A stretch of DNA of 64,000 nt. Origin: Vibrio fluminensis (GTDB taxonomy: Bacteria > Pseudomonadota > Gammaproteobacteria > Enterobacterales > Vibrionaceae). The notes beneath the pieces were generated by a model, which had not been told where the DNA came from, ran no database searches, and saw nothing but the letters and a program-made list of their open reading frames with translations. Each line of letters opens with the position of its first letter. Positions within the stretch are counted from its first letter, which is position 1. Location of the stretch: positions 496,001 to 560,000 of the forward strand of contig NZ_JADILO010000001.1 in NCBI RefSeq assembly GCF_015278125.1, given 5' to 3'. Shown here in pieces: positions 44,666 through 53,553 of the stretch. A program made the position numbers and the translations under genes.

Positions 44666-45193
44666 ATGATAAATCGAGTCATAGAATGGCACTGCTCTAA
44701 ACACCCTAGCTACCATCTGAGTAATCAGCCAAATAACGAGTCAGAGGGTATGTTAAATCAATTGGTTCAAGAGATATTGTTACCGCTTGAAAGCAAGTTT
44801 GGAGAAATAGACATTACTTACGGATTTACTAGTCATCCATTACTACGCTATATCCTTCAGAATAGCCCCGGAGATATGGCACCAGATATCGACCAACACG
44901 CAGCAATGGAGTTAAACAGTCGAGGGAATCGCATCTGTAAGCGGGACGGTGCTTCATGTGATTTCTATATTAGAGGCTACGAAAACAAAATGGATGAAGT
45001 GACAAAGTTTATCTGTACCAACCTTCAATTCGATAGGCTCTATTTTTATGGCAAGGATAGACCAATACATATCAGTGTCGGCCCTGAAAGTACGCGTTTT
45101 GCGCTAATTCGCAAAAAACGCAGTGATGGCGTTCGCGTTAATTCAAAAAGTGCAAAAGGTAGTGCCACTCGTACCCTATTCGATGATTTATAA
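44666..45193 (+). CDS. Peptidase M15-like protein of the Dnd island
   Basis: The 175-residue protein has no signal peptide. Its pattern recalls the M15 zinc D-Ala-D-Ala carboxypeptidase fold: TYGFTSHPLLRYI near residue 51, then DQHAAMELNSRGNR (His78), GASCDF (Asp99) and PIHISVGP (His135). These fit the order His-Asp-His of zinc ligands, with a longer first spacing than usual. The last 30 residues are basic. An AAGGAG site precedes ATG 44666, and the phosphorothioation-associated methyltransferase gene follows by 28 bp. A cytoplasmic M15-like protein next to DNA-modification genes suggests reuse of the fold for DNA work; this is inferred. Confidence 0.6.
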   Translation: MINRVIEWHCSKHPSYHLSNQPNNESEGMLNQLVQEILLPLESKFGEIDITYGFTSHPLLRYILQNSPGDMAPDIDQHAAMELNSRGNRICKRDGASCDFYIRGYENKMDEVTKFICTNLQFDRLYFYGKDRPIHISVGPESTRFALIRKKRSDGVRVNSKSAKGSATRTLFDDL

Positions 45194-45221
45194 TTCTGTA
45201 AAACACTACTAGGAATCGGGA

Positions 45222-47249
45222 ATGAATGACGAGCTATTTGCACAGTTAGTTGCAAACATTAAAGTGGGTAAACAGTTACCGGATGCGATTTATCTTCACA
45301 GAGATGCATTTGACGCTCTACCCGCCACTCTCTCGCAGTTTATTCCCGCAGTCGCAAAAGCAGTAAGCCTTGAAGACGATAACTGGAATCTCGTTAAGCT
45401 TTTCAAAAAAGAGTTCCGCTTATCACTACTGCACTATCCTGATTTCTATACCGACTCCTACCCCGCTCTTAAACAAAGTTTAAACGTCGACCTATCAAAA
45501 CTGAGCCATAAAATCACGAGCTATGAAGACTCAGACAATCCACCTATCCTCCATCGCAAAGAGACCATGGTGTTGCCTGATAGTGAATATTACCAACACT
45601 TTACCTCGCTAACCGAGGAAGGTGAAAATGCTGGTCTGTATGAAAACAGTCGACTGATTGGATTCAAACGCTCATGGGAAAATGTAATCACACGTCATGG
45701 CTATGAGCTCGTTGATGGTCGGTTATTTCGTAGTTCAGCCGTTATTCAACCTGAAGAGTCCGGAATAGATAGATACAAAACAGCGATTGTTAGGCATGAA
45801 CTTTCAGCCCCGATGAAGTCACTCGTTAAGCATGGCTACTTAGAAGGCACCTACTCCATCTTTGACTATGGTTGTGGTAGAGGTGATGACTTAAGAGAGC
45901 TGGAAGCACACGGACTGGATGTACTAGGTTGGGACCCTAATTTCCAACCCGACAACGACAAAATCAACTCTGATATTGTTAACTTAGGTTTTGTGTTGAA
46001 TGTCATCGAAGACCAAGACGAACGACTAGAAGCGTTACTTGGTGCGTGGGAGCTTGCCGAAAAGTTTTTAGTGGTTTCAGTGATGTTGGCAAACGAGAAC
46101 TACATTGCTCAGTTCAAATCATATAAAGATGGGGTGATCACCTCACGGAACACATTTCAAAAATACTATGCACAATCTGAGATAAAAGCCTATATCGAGC
46201 GAAGCCTGCAAGAAGATGCCATTACCGTCGCACCTGGTATTTTCTATATATTCAAAGACAAACTGGAAGAGCAGCAATACTTACAAAGTAAATATAAGCG
46301 CCACCACAAATGGCAACAACTCACCTCTCCAGAACCAGTTGAAGCAAAAGACAAAGCCAAGCTGCTTATCACACAAAACCAAGAATTATTTAACGCCTTC
46401 TGGAACACTTGTTTAGAGCTAGGTCGAGTGCCCGCAAATGATGAATTTGAGCAATCAGAACAGGTTCGCGAATTGCTAGGCTCTCATAAGAAGATATTTA
46501 CTCTGCTCAAAGAGATGTACGATACCAAAGAGTTTGAGCAAGCAGAGAAAAGCCGCAAAGAAGATTTGTTGCTTTACTTCGCGATGGGTTTGTTTGAGAA
46601 AAGAAAACCTTACACTCAGCAGCCTGAATCTCTTAAACGTGACATCAAAGCTCTATTTGAAGACTATAAAACCGCGCTCAACCTAGCCGCAGAACTACTG
46701 TTTGCGATAGCCGATACTGAGCTAATTAACTCTCAATGCGAAAAAGCACATACAAAACTGACTGCGAGCCTGTTAAACAAAGACCATTCACTGATTTTCC
46801 ATCGAGACTTTATCGATGAGTTACCCCTGCTTCTTCGCGTTTACGTAGGCGCAGGTTTGCAAATGTATGGAGAGTTAAACGAAGAAATTGACCTGATTAA
46901 AATCCACATCACTTCAGGTAAGCTCACTCTCACAGCCTATGATGACTTTGAAAAATCAGTTCCATTCTTAGTTGAACGCATCAAAATTAAGATGGCAGAA
47001 CAAGACATCGACTTTTTTGATTATGTAGATGAGAACAAGCGCCCGCCTTTGTTGAACAAACATCTTTACATGCAACACGAACACGAGAGCTACAAAAAGC
47101 AGCTGAGCTTTGATAAGCGATTAGGAAAGTTGATGGAGTTTGAACCAGCTGAAGAAACTCAGATGGTTCGCGCAGAATTTGAAATTTTTTTGACTAAATC
47201 ACTTAAGAAAATCAGCGGGTTTAGCCTCGTTTCATTATCATGCGACTAA
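45222..47249 (+). CDS. DNA phosphorothioation-associated putative methyltransferase
   Basis: The 675-residue protein matches the family found beside dnd genes (recalled as TIGR04096 type). Motif I of a SAM-dependent methyltransferase is FDYGCGRG at residues 214-221, followed by VLGWDPNFQP (motif II) and IVNLGFVLNVIED (motif IV region). Conserved lead segments include YKTAIVRHELSAPMKSLVKHGYL at about 185-207. The long C-terminal half (about 380-675) is helical and unassigned. Its target is unknown; DNA or a modification intermediate are both possible. It is downstream of the M15-like gene and 196 bp before dndB. Confidence 0.85.
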   Translation: MNDELFAQLVANIKVGKQLPDAIYLHRDAFDALPATLSQFIPAVAKAVSLEDDNWNLVKLFKKEFRLSLLHYPDFYTDSYPALKQSLNVDLSKLSHKITSYEDSDNPPILHRKETMVLPDSEYYQHFTSLTEEGENAGLYENSRLIGFKRSWENVITRHGYELVDGRLFRSSAVIQPEESGIDRYKTAIVRHELSAPMKSLVKHGYLEGTYSIFDYGCGRGDDLRELEAHGLDVLGWDPNFQPDNDKINSDIVNLGFVLNVIEDQDERLEALLGAWELAEKFLVVSVMLANENYIAQFKSYKDGVITSRNTFQKYYAQSEIKAYIERSLQEDAITVAPGIFYIFKDKLEEQQYLQSKYKRHHKWQQLTSPEPVEAKDKAKLLITQNQELFNAFWNTCLELGRVPANDEFEQSEQVRELLGSHKKIFTLLKEMYDTKEFEQAEKSRKEDLLLYFAMGLFEKRKPYTQQPESLKRDIKALFEDYKTALNLAAELLFAIADTELINSQCEKAHTKLTASLLNKDHSLIFHRDFIDELPLLLRVYVGAGLQMYGELNEEIDLIKIHITSGKLTLTAYDDFEKSVPFLVERIKIKMAEQDIDFFDYVDENKRPPLLNKHLYMQHEHESYKKQLSFDKRLGKLMEFEPAEETQMVRAEFEIFLTKSLKKISGFSLVSLSCD

Positions 47250-47344
47250 GCGTTAATAAATGACTTCCTTAATGATAGAAATCCTCAGCCAATACCTGTA
47301 AAATGTCCCACCTATTTTGGCATACCTATGTAATTTTTCGCATA

Positions 47345-47418
47345 TATAATACTAAAACATAACAAACTAAAAAGCTGGTTTGTCAAAATATGACGTAAGA
47401 GCTATGGTTTATGTCATA
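47345..47418 (+). promoter_or_regulatory. Candidate dndB promoter and operator
   Basis: A perfect TATAAT -10 hexamer lies at 47345-47350; a good -35 at standard spacing is not obvious. An inverted repeat TATGAC...GTCATA (47389-47418) lies between it and dndB. DndB is a known repressor of dnd genes, so autoregulation here is plausible. Confidence 0.4.
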
Positions 47419-47445
47419 GAGAAATAACATAACTTAGAGCTGACT

Positions 47446-48525
47446 ATGCAAAATCAAGATTCAGGCTATTGCTACTCTTTTCCGGCTGTCAGAGGTATTC
47501 AAGCTGGGCGACCATTTTACATTGCGACGTGTCCTCTTAGAATTATCCCGAAAATTTTTAGTTATAACGAAGATGATGTTCCTCCTGAGCTAAGAGCACA
47601 GCGAACCTTGAACAAAACTCGTATTCCTGAAATGGTTAAATATCTTCTTGATAACCCAAAAGATTATGTTTTTTCCGCATTGACAGTATCTGTGGGTGTT
47701 GATATTTCCTTCGATGATCATGATGGTGCGCCGAATCTAGGAACTCTAAAAGTTCCTATGGATGCACAAATCTTGATTAATGACGGACAACATCGTCGTA
47801 AGGCAATTGAAGAAGCTCTGCGAGAAAACCCAGACCTAGGTCAAGACAACATTCCCGTATTGTTTTTTATTGATGAAGGGTTGAGTCGTAGCCAACAGAT
47901 GTTTGCCGATTTAAACAAGTATGCGGTTAAACCTAGCCCATCTTTAGGTACGCTATACGACCACAGAGATGAAAGCTCTGAACTTGCTCGTGAATTAGCA
48001 ACTAAGGTGCAACCGTTCGTCGGCTTGACTGAAATGGAGAAGTCCAATATCAGCCCCAAGTCGAACAAACTTTTTACTCTGAGTAGTATCAAGCAATCAA
48101 CTCGCGCTCTCTTGAGCAAAGGTCCTAAAGATGGCTTCAGTAAAGAAGAGAAGCAACTCGCCGCTGAGTTCTGGCAAGAAGTAACTTGTCATATAAAAGA
48201 TTGGCAAATGGTGATCGATAAACAAGTCTCACCAGCACAACTTCGCCAAGAGTACATTCACGCACATGGCGTTGGGCTACATGCTATTGGCGTATTAGGT
48301 AAACACCTACTGTGCCAAGAGCCAAAACAATGGAAAGAAAAACTTCAGAAGTTAACCAAAGTTAACTGGTTAAAAACCAATCCGGAATGGATCAGACGAA
48401 GCATGAACCACGGCAAGCTAAGTAAGTCTACACAGAACATTCAACTTACTGCCAATGCACTAAAAATTGAACTTGGGTTACCACTAACCCCAGAAGAAAA
48501 AGCTCTAGAGAAGCAGTTATCATGA
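47446..48525 (+). CDS. dndB: DndB, DGQHR-domain regulator of DNA phosphorothioation
   Basis: The 359-residue protein has the family-defining DGQHR motif at residues 113-117 (LINDGQHRRKAIEE), within a ParB/sulfiredoxin-like fold. DndB proteins repress the dnd operon and affect modification level rather than catalyse it. Length is usual. The stop overlaps dndC by 4 bp (ATGA). No close ribosome binding site is striking, but the N-terminus YSFPAVRGIQAGRPFY is typical of family starts. Confidence 0.94.
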   Translation: MQNQDSGYCYSFPAVRGIQAGRPFYIATCPLRIIPKIFSYNEDDVPPELRAQRTLNKTRIPEMVKYLLDNPKDYVFSALTVSVGVDISFDDHDGAPNLGTLKVPMDAQILINDGQHRRKAIEEALRENPDLGQDNIPVLFFIDEGLSRSQQMFADLNKYAVKPSPSLGTLYDHRDESSELARELATKVQPFVGLTEMEKSNISPKSNKLFTLSSIKQSTRALLSKGPKDGFSKEEKQLAAEFWQEVTCHIKDWQMVIDKQVSPAQLRQEYIHAHGVGLHAIGVLGKHLLCQEPKQWKEKLQKLTKVNWLKTNPEWIRRSMNHGKLSKSTQNIQLTANALKIELGLPLTPEEKALEKQLS

Positions 48526-50153
48526 TACACGAGCTAAAACTGGCAGAAGACCTAGCCGAATACGAAGACTTTATCAATGCTGAAGACTTCGCAAATAACA
48601 AACTAAGCCACTACATTGCAGACGTGCAGCGTGTCTACTGTGCCGACAAACGCCCATGGGTAATTGGCTACAGCGGTGGTAAAGACTCATCTGCTGTCAT
48701 GTCGCTAGTTTACTTGGCACTACTTGGCTTAGAACCAAAAGACCGCCAAAAACCCGTCTTTGTTGTATCTTCAGACACTCTTGTTGAAACGCCTGTAGTC
48801 GTAAACCACATCAAAGACTCGTTAGCCGCTATTGAGAAAGGCGCGAAACGCGATAACCTACCGATCACTTGCCATAAAGTCGTCCCTAAAGACAATCAGA
48901 CGTTTTGGGCAAACTTGCTCGGTAAAGGCTACCCGGCACCAACACGCTCTTTCCGGTGGTGTACTGAGCGAATGAAAATTGATCCTGTCAGCGATTTTAT
49001 CAAGTCAAAAGTCTCACAGTTTGATGAAGTGATTGTTGTACTTGGCTCTCGTAGCCAAGAGAGTGCATCACGTGCGCAGGTCATTGCGAAACACAAAATT
49101 GACGGCTCGCGATTAGCCCGCCACACAACACTTGCAAATGCGTTTATTTTTACCCCTATCGATACATGGGGTGTAGACGATGTTTGGAAACTACTGCGTC
49201 TTTGCCACCTAGAAACTAAGCAAACCCCGTACGGACCTAAAAACATTTGGATCGATGAGTATGATCTTGAATGGGAAAATCCGTGGGGCGGCAAAAACCT
49301 TGTGCTGTGGAATCTCTACAAAGACTCTTCTGGTCAAGGCGAATGCCCAATGGTCATCGATGAAACAACACCATCTTGTGGTAACTCTCGCTTTGGTTGC
49401 TGGACCTGTACTGTCGTAACGAAAGACCGTGCAATGGAAAGTCTTATCCAAAATGGTGAGCAATGGATGGCTCCTCTTCTTGAGTTCCGTAATAAGCTGT
49501 CAATGACAACCGATCCTGCGAACAAAGAAGAGTACCGAAACCATAAACGTCGCACAGGTAAAGTTAGCTACCAATACGCAAAAGAAGGCGAAGACATCGC
49601 AACCGAACGTAAGCATGTTCCGGGACCTTACTGGCTGAAGTATCGCCGTCAATGGTTGCGCGAGTTGCTTGAACTGGATAAGAAGTTTAAAGCTGAGGGA
49701 AGAGAGATCGAGCTAATCACTGTTCCAGAGCTCCATGCTATTCGTCAAGAGTGGATCCACGATCCAAATGAGCCAGACTGGGACGACTCTCTACCTACTA
49801 TTTTCAAAGAAGTTTATGGTTACGACCTTGATTGGGTTTATGACGATAACGCAAGTTTTGGTAAAGATGACGCACAACTCATCCATGAGCTTTGTGACAA
49901 CTTTGATATTGAACCAGAGATGATCATGAAGCTTATTGAGCTAGAAGTCTCGATGGAAGGTTTAAGCCGTCGTAGCGGTATTTCAAATAAAATCGCATCG
50001 CTATTAAAAAGAGATTGGGGAAGCTTAGAAGAAATCAAACAAAAGCATGCTTCATTACAGAGTAAAGCCGAGTTTGACATCCACCAAAAAGAGATCGAGC
50101 GCTATAACGAACAACTTGCCGATCTAGATAAGCAGCTTCAAAAAGAGTTTTAA
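48522..50153 (+). CDS. dndC: DndC, PAPS reductase-like sulfur-transfer enzyme
   Basis: The 543-residue enzyme has the ATP pyrophosphatase PP-loop SGGKDS at residues 51-56. Cys ligands for the known iron-sulfur cluster are Cys146 (WCTERM), Cys285, Cys292 and Cys295 (CGNSRFGCWTC). DndC activates the DNA backbone with ATP and takes sulfur from a cysteine desulfurase for phosphorothioate formation. No desulfurase (dndA) is in this island, so an IscS-type enzyme elsewhere must supply sulfur. It is 8 bp before dndD. Confidence 0.96.
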   Translation: MIHELKLAEDLAEYEDFINAEDFANNKLSHYIADVQRVYCADKRPWVIGYSGGKDSSAVMSLVYLALLGLEPKDRQKPVFVVSSDTLVETPVVVNHIKDSLAAIEKGAKRDNLPITCHKVVPKDNQTFWANLLGKGYPAPTRSFRWCTERMKIDPVSDFIKSKVSQFDEVIVVLGSRSQESASRAQVIAKHKIDGSRLARHTTLANAFIFTPIDTWGVDDVWKLLRLCHLETKQTPYGPKNIWIDEYDLEWENPWGGKNLVLWNLYKDSSGQGECPMVIDETTPSCGNSRFGCWTCTVVTKDRAMESLIQNGEQWMAPLLEFRNKLSMTTDPANKEEYRNHKRRTGKVSYQYAKEGEDIATERKHVPGPYWLKYRRQWLRELLELDKKFKAEGREIELITVPELHAIRQEWIHDPNEPDWDDSLPTIFKEVYGYDLDWVYDDNASFGKDDAQLIHELCDNFDIEPEMIMKLIELEVSMEGLSRRSGISNKIASLLKRDWGSLEEIKQKHASLQSKAEFDIHQKEIERYNEQLADLDKQLQKEF

Positions 50154-50161
50154 ATACTGAA

Positions 50162-52171
50162 ATGTTAATTACAAAACTAACTCTCAACAACTTTCGAGTG
50201 TTCCGTGGCGTACATGAAATTGACTTGCGCCCTGCTCCTGCTCGTCTGAGTAAAAATGGCCCTATTGAAGGAACCGAACGACCAATTATTTTGTTTGGTG
50301 GCCTTAACGGTGCTGGTAAAACATCGATTCTGACAGCTGTTCGACTCGCTCTTTTTGGCCGTCAATCATTTAGCCAAGTGTTGTCAAATGGTGAGTACGT
50401 TGATGCCCTTTCCGAACTTATCCATAAAGGCGTCGGCCATGGCGGAGTTCAAGATAACGCATCGATTGAGCTTGAGTTTAAATACAGCCAAAACGGCGAA
50501 GAAAACACTTATAAAGTGATTCGCGGCTGGAAACGCGGTAAGAAAGATAGCCTGTGTCTTGAGAAAGATGGCATCCAAATCCCAGAACTCAACTACGAGC
50601 AGTGTCAGGGTTTCCTCAACGAACTGATCCCAACAGGCATCGCTGACCTGTTCTTCTTCGACGGTGAAAAAATCGCAGACCTTGCGGAAGATGAGTCAGG
50701 TACAGTGCTAAAGACCGCAGTCCGTCGACTATTGGGCTTAGATGTTATCGCAAAGCTCAAGAGTGACTTAAATATATTCTTGAAAAAACAAGGTTCTAGC
50801 GCACTAAGCCAATCGCTAAAAGAGGAAATGGATTCTCTTGATAAGCAACGTATCAGCCACGAGCGCAATGCAGAGAAACTTCGTGGTGAAGCGGACATCG
50901 TTGACGCACAAATTGAGCTCGTATCACGTGATATCCTTAGTCTAGAGAATAAGCTATCTCAAAACGGCGGCGCTTGGGCTAAAACTCGAGAAGATGAGCA
51001 ACAAAAAGTAGATAGCTTGCTTAAGGAGAAAGTAGAGCTTGAAAAGCAAATCCGCATGGAGATGGAGACAAGTCTTCCATTCGCACTAGCACCTAATGCA
51101 ATGCAGCGCCTTCAAACTCAGATCAAGCAAGAACAACAGATTAAGAAGAAACAGAACTTTGGTAATGAACTGGACTCATTCTTAGAAACGCTACGTTCAA
51201 AGTACCCAAGTTTTGATACCGAGTTGGCTCAAAATGCCATTGCGGATAGCTTCAAAGCACACGTAGGTGAATTTAATTCTGCCGAGCTGCTTTTAGATAT
51301 ATCTGACCGTCAAGCAAATACTATTGACTATCAACTATCGAACCTGTCTCAAGAGTCTTTTTCACGTTTCGATGAAGCACGAGTACGCTTGAAAAAAGTC
51401 GAAGAAGAGATAGACAACGCTTCAAACAATATTGCAAGAGCTCCTGAACAAGAGCAAGTGCAAGAGCTTTTTGCAGACGTACGCGCATTAGATAAGAAAA
51501 AAGAAAAGCTGATTATCGAGTATCATGCTTTGCTTGAGGAAGCGAAACGCGAATTGCGCCAAGCACTAGAGACAGCTCGCCAGATTCAGAAACTACACGA
51601 TAAAAATAAAGATCAATCCCATAAAGATCAGAGCATTAGCAATGCCCAAAACTCAATCTTATTGCTTGAGAAATTTGGTGAGCAGTTAACTAAAGCTCGC
51701 GTCAACCAGTTAGAAAACGAGTTCGTCCAATCTTACAAGAAGCTGGCTCGTAAAGAAGATTTGCAGCTATCTGCTTCAATTAACCCTGCGTCATTTGATG
51801 TTGAGTTAGTCGATGAACACGGTATTAAGATCAATCGCAAAGCAATGTCTGCAGGTGAAAAACAGATCTACGCAATCTCGATTCTGGAAGCACTAGGTCA
51901 TACATCGGGTCGTAAACTACCAATTATTATCGATACACCACTAGGTCGCTTAGACTCGCACCACCGTGACAAGCTGGTAGAAAATTACTTCCCTACCGCC
52001 AGCCACCAAGTTGTGATTCTATCTACTGATACAGAAATCGATAGAAACTACACCAGCCTTATCCAAGACGATATTGCTCGCACTTACGAAATCTGTTTTG
52101 ACGGTACAACTAAGTCTTCAACCTTGAAGGAAGGTTACTTCTGGAGAGAAACAACTAAGGAGGCTGTGTAA
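50162..52171 (+). CDS. dndD: DndD, SMC/Rad50-like ATPase
   Basis: The 669-residue protein has Walker A GGLNGAGKT at residues 46-54, a long central coiled coil (about 210-500) and C-terminal SMC-type signature AMSAGEKQIYAI with Walker B LPIIIDTPLGRLDSHHR near 585-600. It belongs to the SMC-like DndD family and gives the ATPase activity, probably DNA nicking or remodelling, of the modification complex with DndC and DndE. The stop and dndE start overlap (TAATG). Confidence 0.95.
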   Translation: MLITKLTLNNFRVFRGVHEIDLRPAPARLSKNGPIEGTERPIILFGGLNGAGKTSILTAVRLALFGRQSFSQVLSNGEYVDALSELIHKGVGHGGVQDNASIELEFKYSQNGEENTYKVIRGWKRGKKDSLCLEKDGIQIPELNYEQCQGFLNELIPTGIADLFFFDGEKIADLAEDESGTVLKTAVRRLLGLDVIAKLKSDLNIFLKKQGSSALSQSLKEEMDSLDKQRISHERNAEKLRGEADIVDAQIELVSRDILSLENKLSQNGGAWAKTREDEQQKVDSLLKEKVELEKQIRMEMETSLPFALAPNAMQRLQTQIKQEQQIKKKQNFGNELDSFLETLRSKYPSFDTELAQNAIADSFKAHVGEFNSAELLLDISDRQANTIDYQLSNLSQESFSRFDEARVRLKKVEEEIDNASNNIARAPEQEQVQELFADVRALDKKKEKLIIEYHALLEEAKRELRQALETARQIQKLHDKNKDQSHKDQSISNAQNSILLLEKFGEQLTKARVNQLENEFVQSYKKLARKEDLQLSASINPASFDVELVDEHGIKINRKAMSAGEKQIYAISILEALGHTSGRKLPIIIDTPLGRLDSHHRDKLVENYFPTASHQVVILSTDTEIDRNYTSLIQDDIARTYEICFDGTTKSSTLKEGYFWRETTKEAV

Positions 52172-52518
52172 TGCTACCTAATCGTATGAACCTGACTCGC
52201 ACTACTGAAGAGCAGCTTAAAAAGTTGAAGGGATATACTGGCATCACTCCAAACGTATCGGCACGTATTGCTTTCTTCCGTTCAATTGAAAGTGACTTCC
52301 GTTACCGCGGTCAACAAGCCAAGCTAGACGGATCACTTGTGTTAGATAAATATACTTGGCTCGGTGAGACTAGTGATATCACAGAGTTAGTTTTGAAAAT
52401 GTATTACCCAGATCTTGATAGTAAAGAGTACCAACAAGCTTGGGCTGCACATGTCGAGGACGGGATTGCTTCTATTCGGACACACAAGTCTTGTTTAGAC
52501 ATCAGTGTATCAATTTAG
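52171..52518 (+). CDS. dndE: DndE, small DNA-binding/modification subunit
   Basis: The 115-residue protein begins MLPNRMNLTRTTEEQLKKLKGYTG, typical of DndE, which forms a tetramer that binds nicked double-stranded DNA. An AAGGAGG site precedes ATG 52171, which overlaps the dndD stop. It closes the dndBCDE unit; a long hairpin follows. Length is normal. Confidence 0.93.
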   Translation: MLPNRMNLTRTTEEQLKKLKGYTGITPNVSARIAFFRSIESDFRYRGQQAKLDGSLVLDKYTWLGETSDITELVLKMYYPDLDSKEYQQAWAAHVEDGIASIRTHKSCLDISVSI

Positions 52519-52529
52519 AAGAAGGTAAC

Positions 52530-52561
52530 TTGCCATTAAAGTCCACAGACTTTAATGGCAA
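52530..52561. terminator. Perfect 14-bp hairpin between convergent genes
   Basis: TTGCCATTAAAGTC pairs exactly with GACTTTAATGGCAA around CACA, between the stops of dndE (plus) and the nuclease-like gene (minus). It probably limits read-through in both directions, although T-runs on the exit sides are lacking. Confidence 0.65.
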
Positions 52562-52599
52562 AAAATAAGATTTAAAACCAATGCTAGTTAGCAATTAAC

Positions 52600-53553
52600 C
52601 TAAAATATTTCTTCTTCATATTCGACTGCCGAGTCAATAATACTTTTAAACTCTACACCTAGTTCACCAGAAAATAACTCATTTGGCCTTAATAGCTTAA
52701 TCATACGTTGGCGATCAAAAAGTATATCTGTAGTGACTAGTGTCCACTCACGGATGTTTCTATCGTAATCTCGCATATCAAAAGGAACATAGAGAGTATT
52801 TAATGATTTTGTTTCAATATCTAAATATGAATGCAGCCTTTCGACACTATGCTGCTTTCTAGCCCAGTCCATAGTTGCCGCACTTTGCCCAATAAAAAGT
52901 AGCTTCTTATCTAAGTTTGTATCATCAAGAAATGGTAACCAAGCTATGACATCGATACCGCCATCGCCATTATCCCCAGCTCGAAACACATTTGGTCTAG
53001 AACTAACAGGATAATTTGTATGCTCTGACAACAACCTCATCTTCGACTCTAGACTTCCTACATACAGACCTTGATTTCGGCTAGATACTCCAAAAAGATG
53101 AACTTCTGCTAAATCTGGTAAGTATGACTTCATAGCACAAAGCGAAGCATACTCGAAAGCACTGGAAAGGATGCTATTATTCTCTATGTACCTAAGCGAA
53201 GAACAGAGTAATAATCCTAAATAAACGCACTTGCTATCATCAATTTCTTGTTTTAAAGCAAATCGGTCTTCAACGAAATGGAAAGGATAACTGTCTCCAT
53301 AAGCGTTCACTCGAGCTGACAACTCAGAAAACCAGTTCCCTATTTCTCCCACCCATGATTCATTGGACTCAGCACCATCCTCCGAGCCTATTTCTGAAAT
53401 TCGACCATCTTCTAAGAATCTGTCATAAATATCTGAATTGGATAGACCATCTTCGTCTGAACACAAAGCGATAAGCTCAATGTAGTCGCAATAATGATGG
53501 GTTTTATCTCGAGCACAATCAGGAGTTTTTTCTAAAACCTTAAACTCAATCAT
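52600..53553 (-). CDS. Probable PD-(D/E)XK nuclease-like protein paired with a ParB-like protein
   Basis: ATG 53553 is chosen because it overlaps the upstream stop and follows a GAGGGGTGGG site. The 317-residue protein is not one I recognise. Residues 194-225 read DNGDGGIDVIAWLPF followed by KKLLFIGQSA. This resembles the core of Mrr-like nucleases, G-D-G-G-I-D-V-I-A then a strand ending Q-x-K. The Lys position is Ala here, so either the Lys has moved or activity is lost. The N-terminal 100 residues are acidic. It is last in the minus-strand three-gene module between dndE and dptH. A DNA-degrading effector role is inferred. Confidence 0.6.
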   Translation of the reverse strand: MIEFKVLEKTPDCARDKTHHYCDYIELIALCSDEDGLSNSDIYDRFLEDGRISEIGSEDGAESNESWVGEIGNWFSELSARVNAYGDSYPFHFVEDRFALKQEIDDSKCVYLGLLLCSSLRYIENNSILSSAFEYASLCAMKSYLPDLAEVHLFGVSSRNQGLYVGSLESKMRLLSEHTNYPVSSRPNVFRAGDNGDGGIDVIAWLPFLDDTNLDKKLLFIGQSAATMDWARKQHSVERLHSYLDIETKSLNTLYVPFDMRDYDRNIREWTLVTTDILFDRQRMIKLLRPNELFSGELGVEFKSIIDSAVEYEEEIF

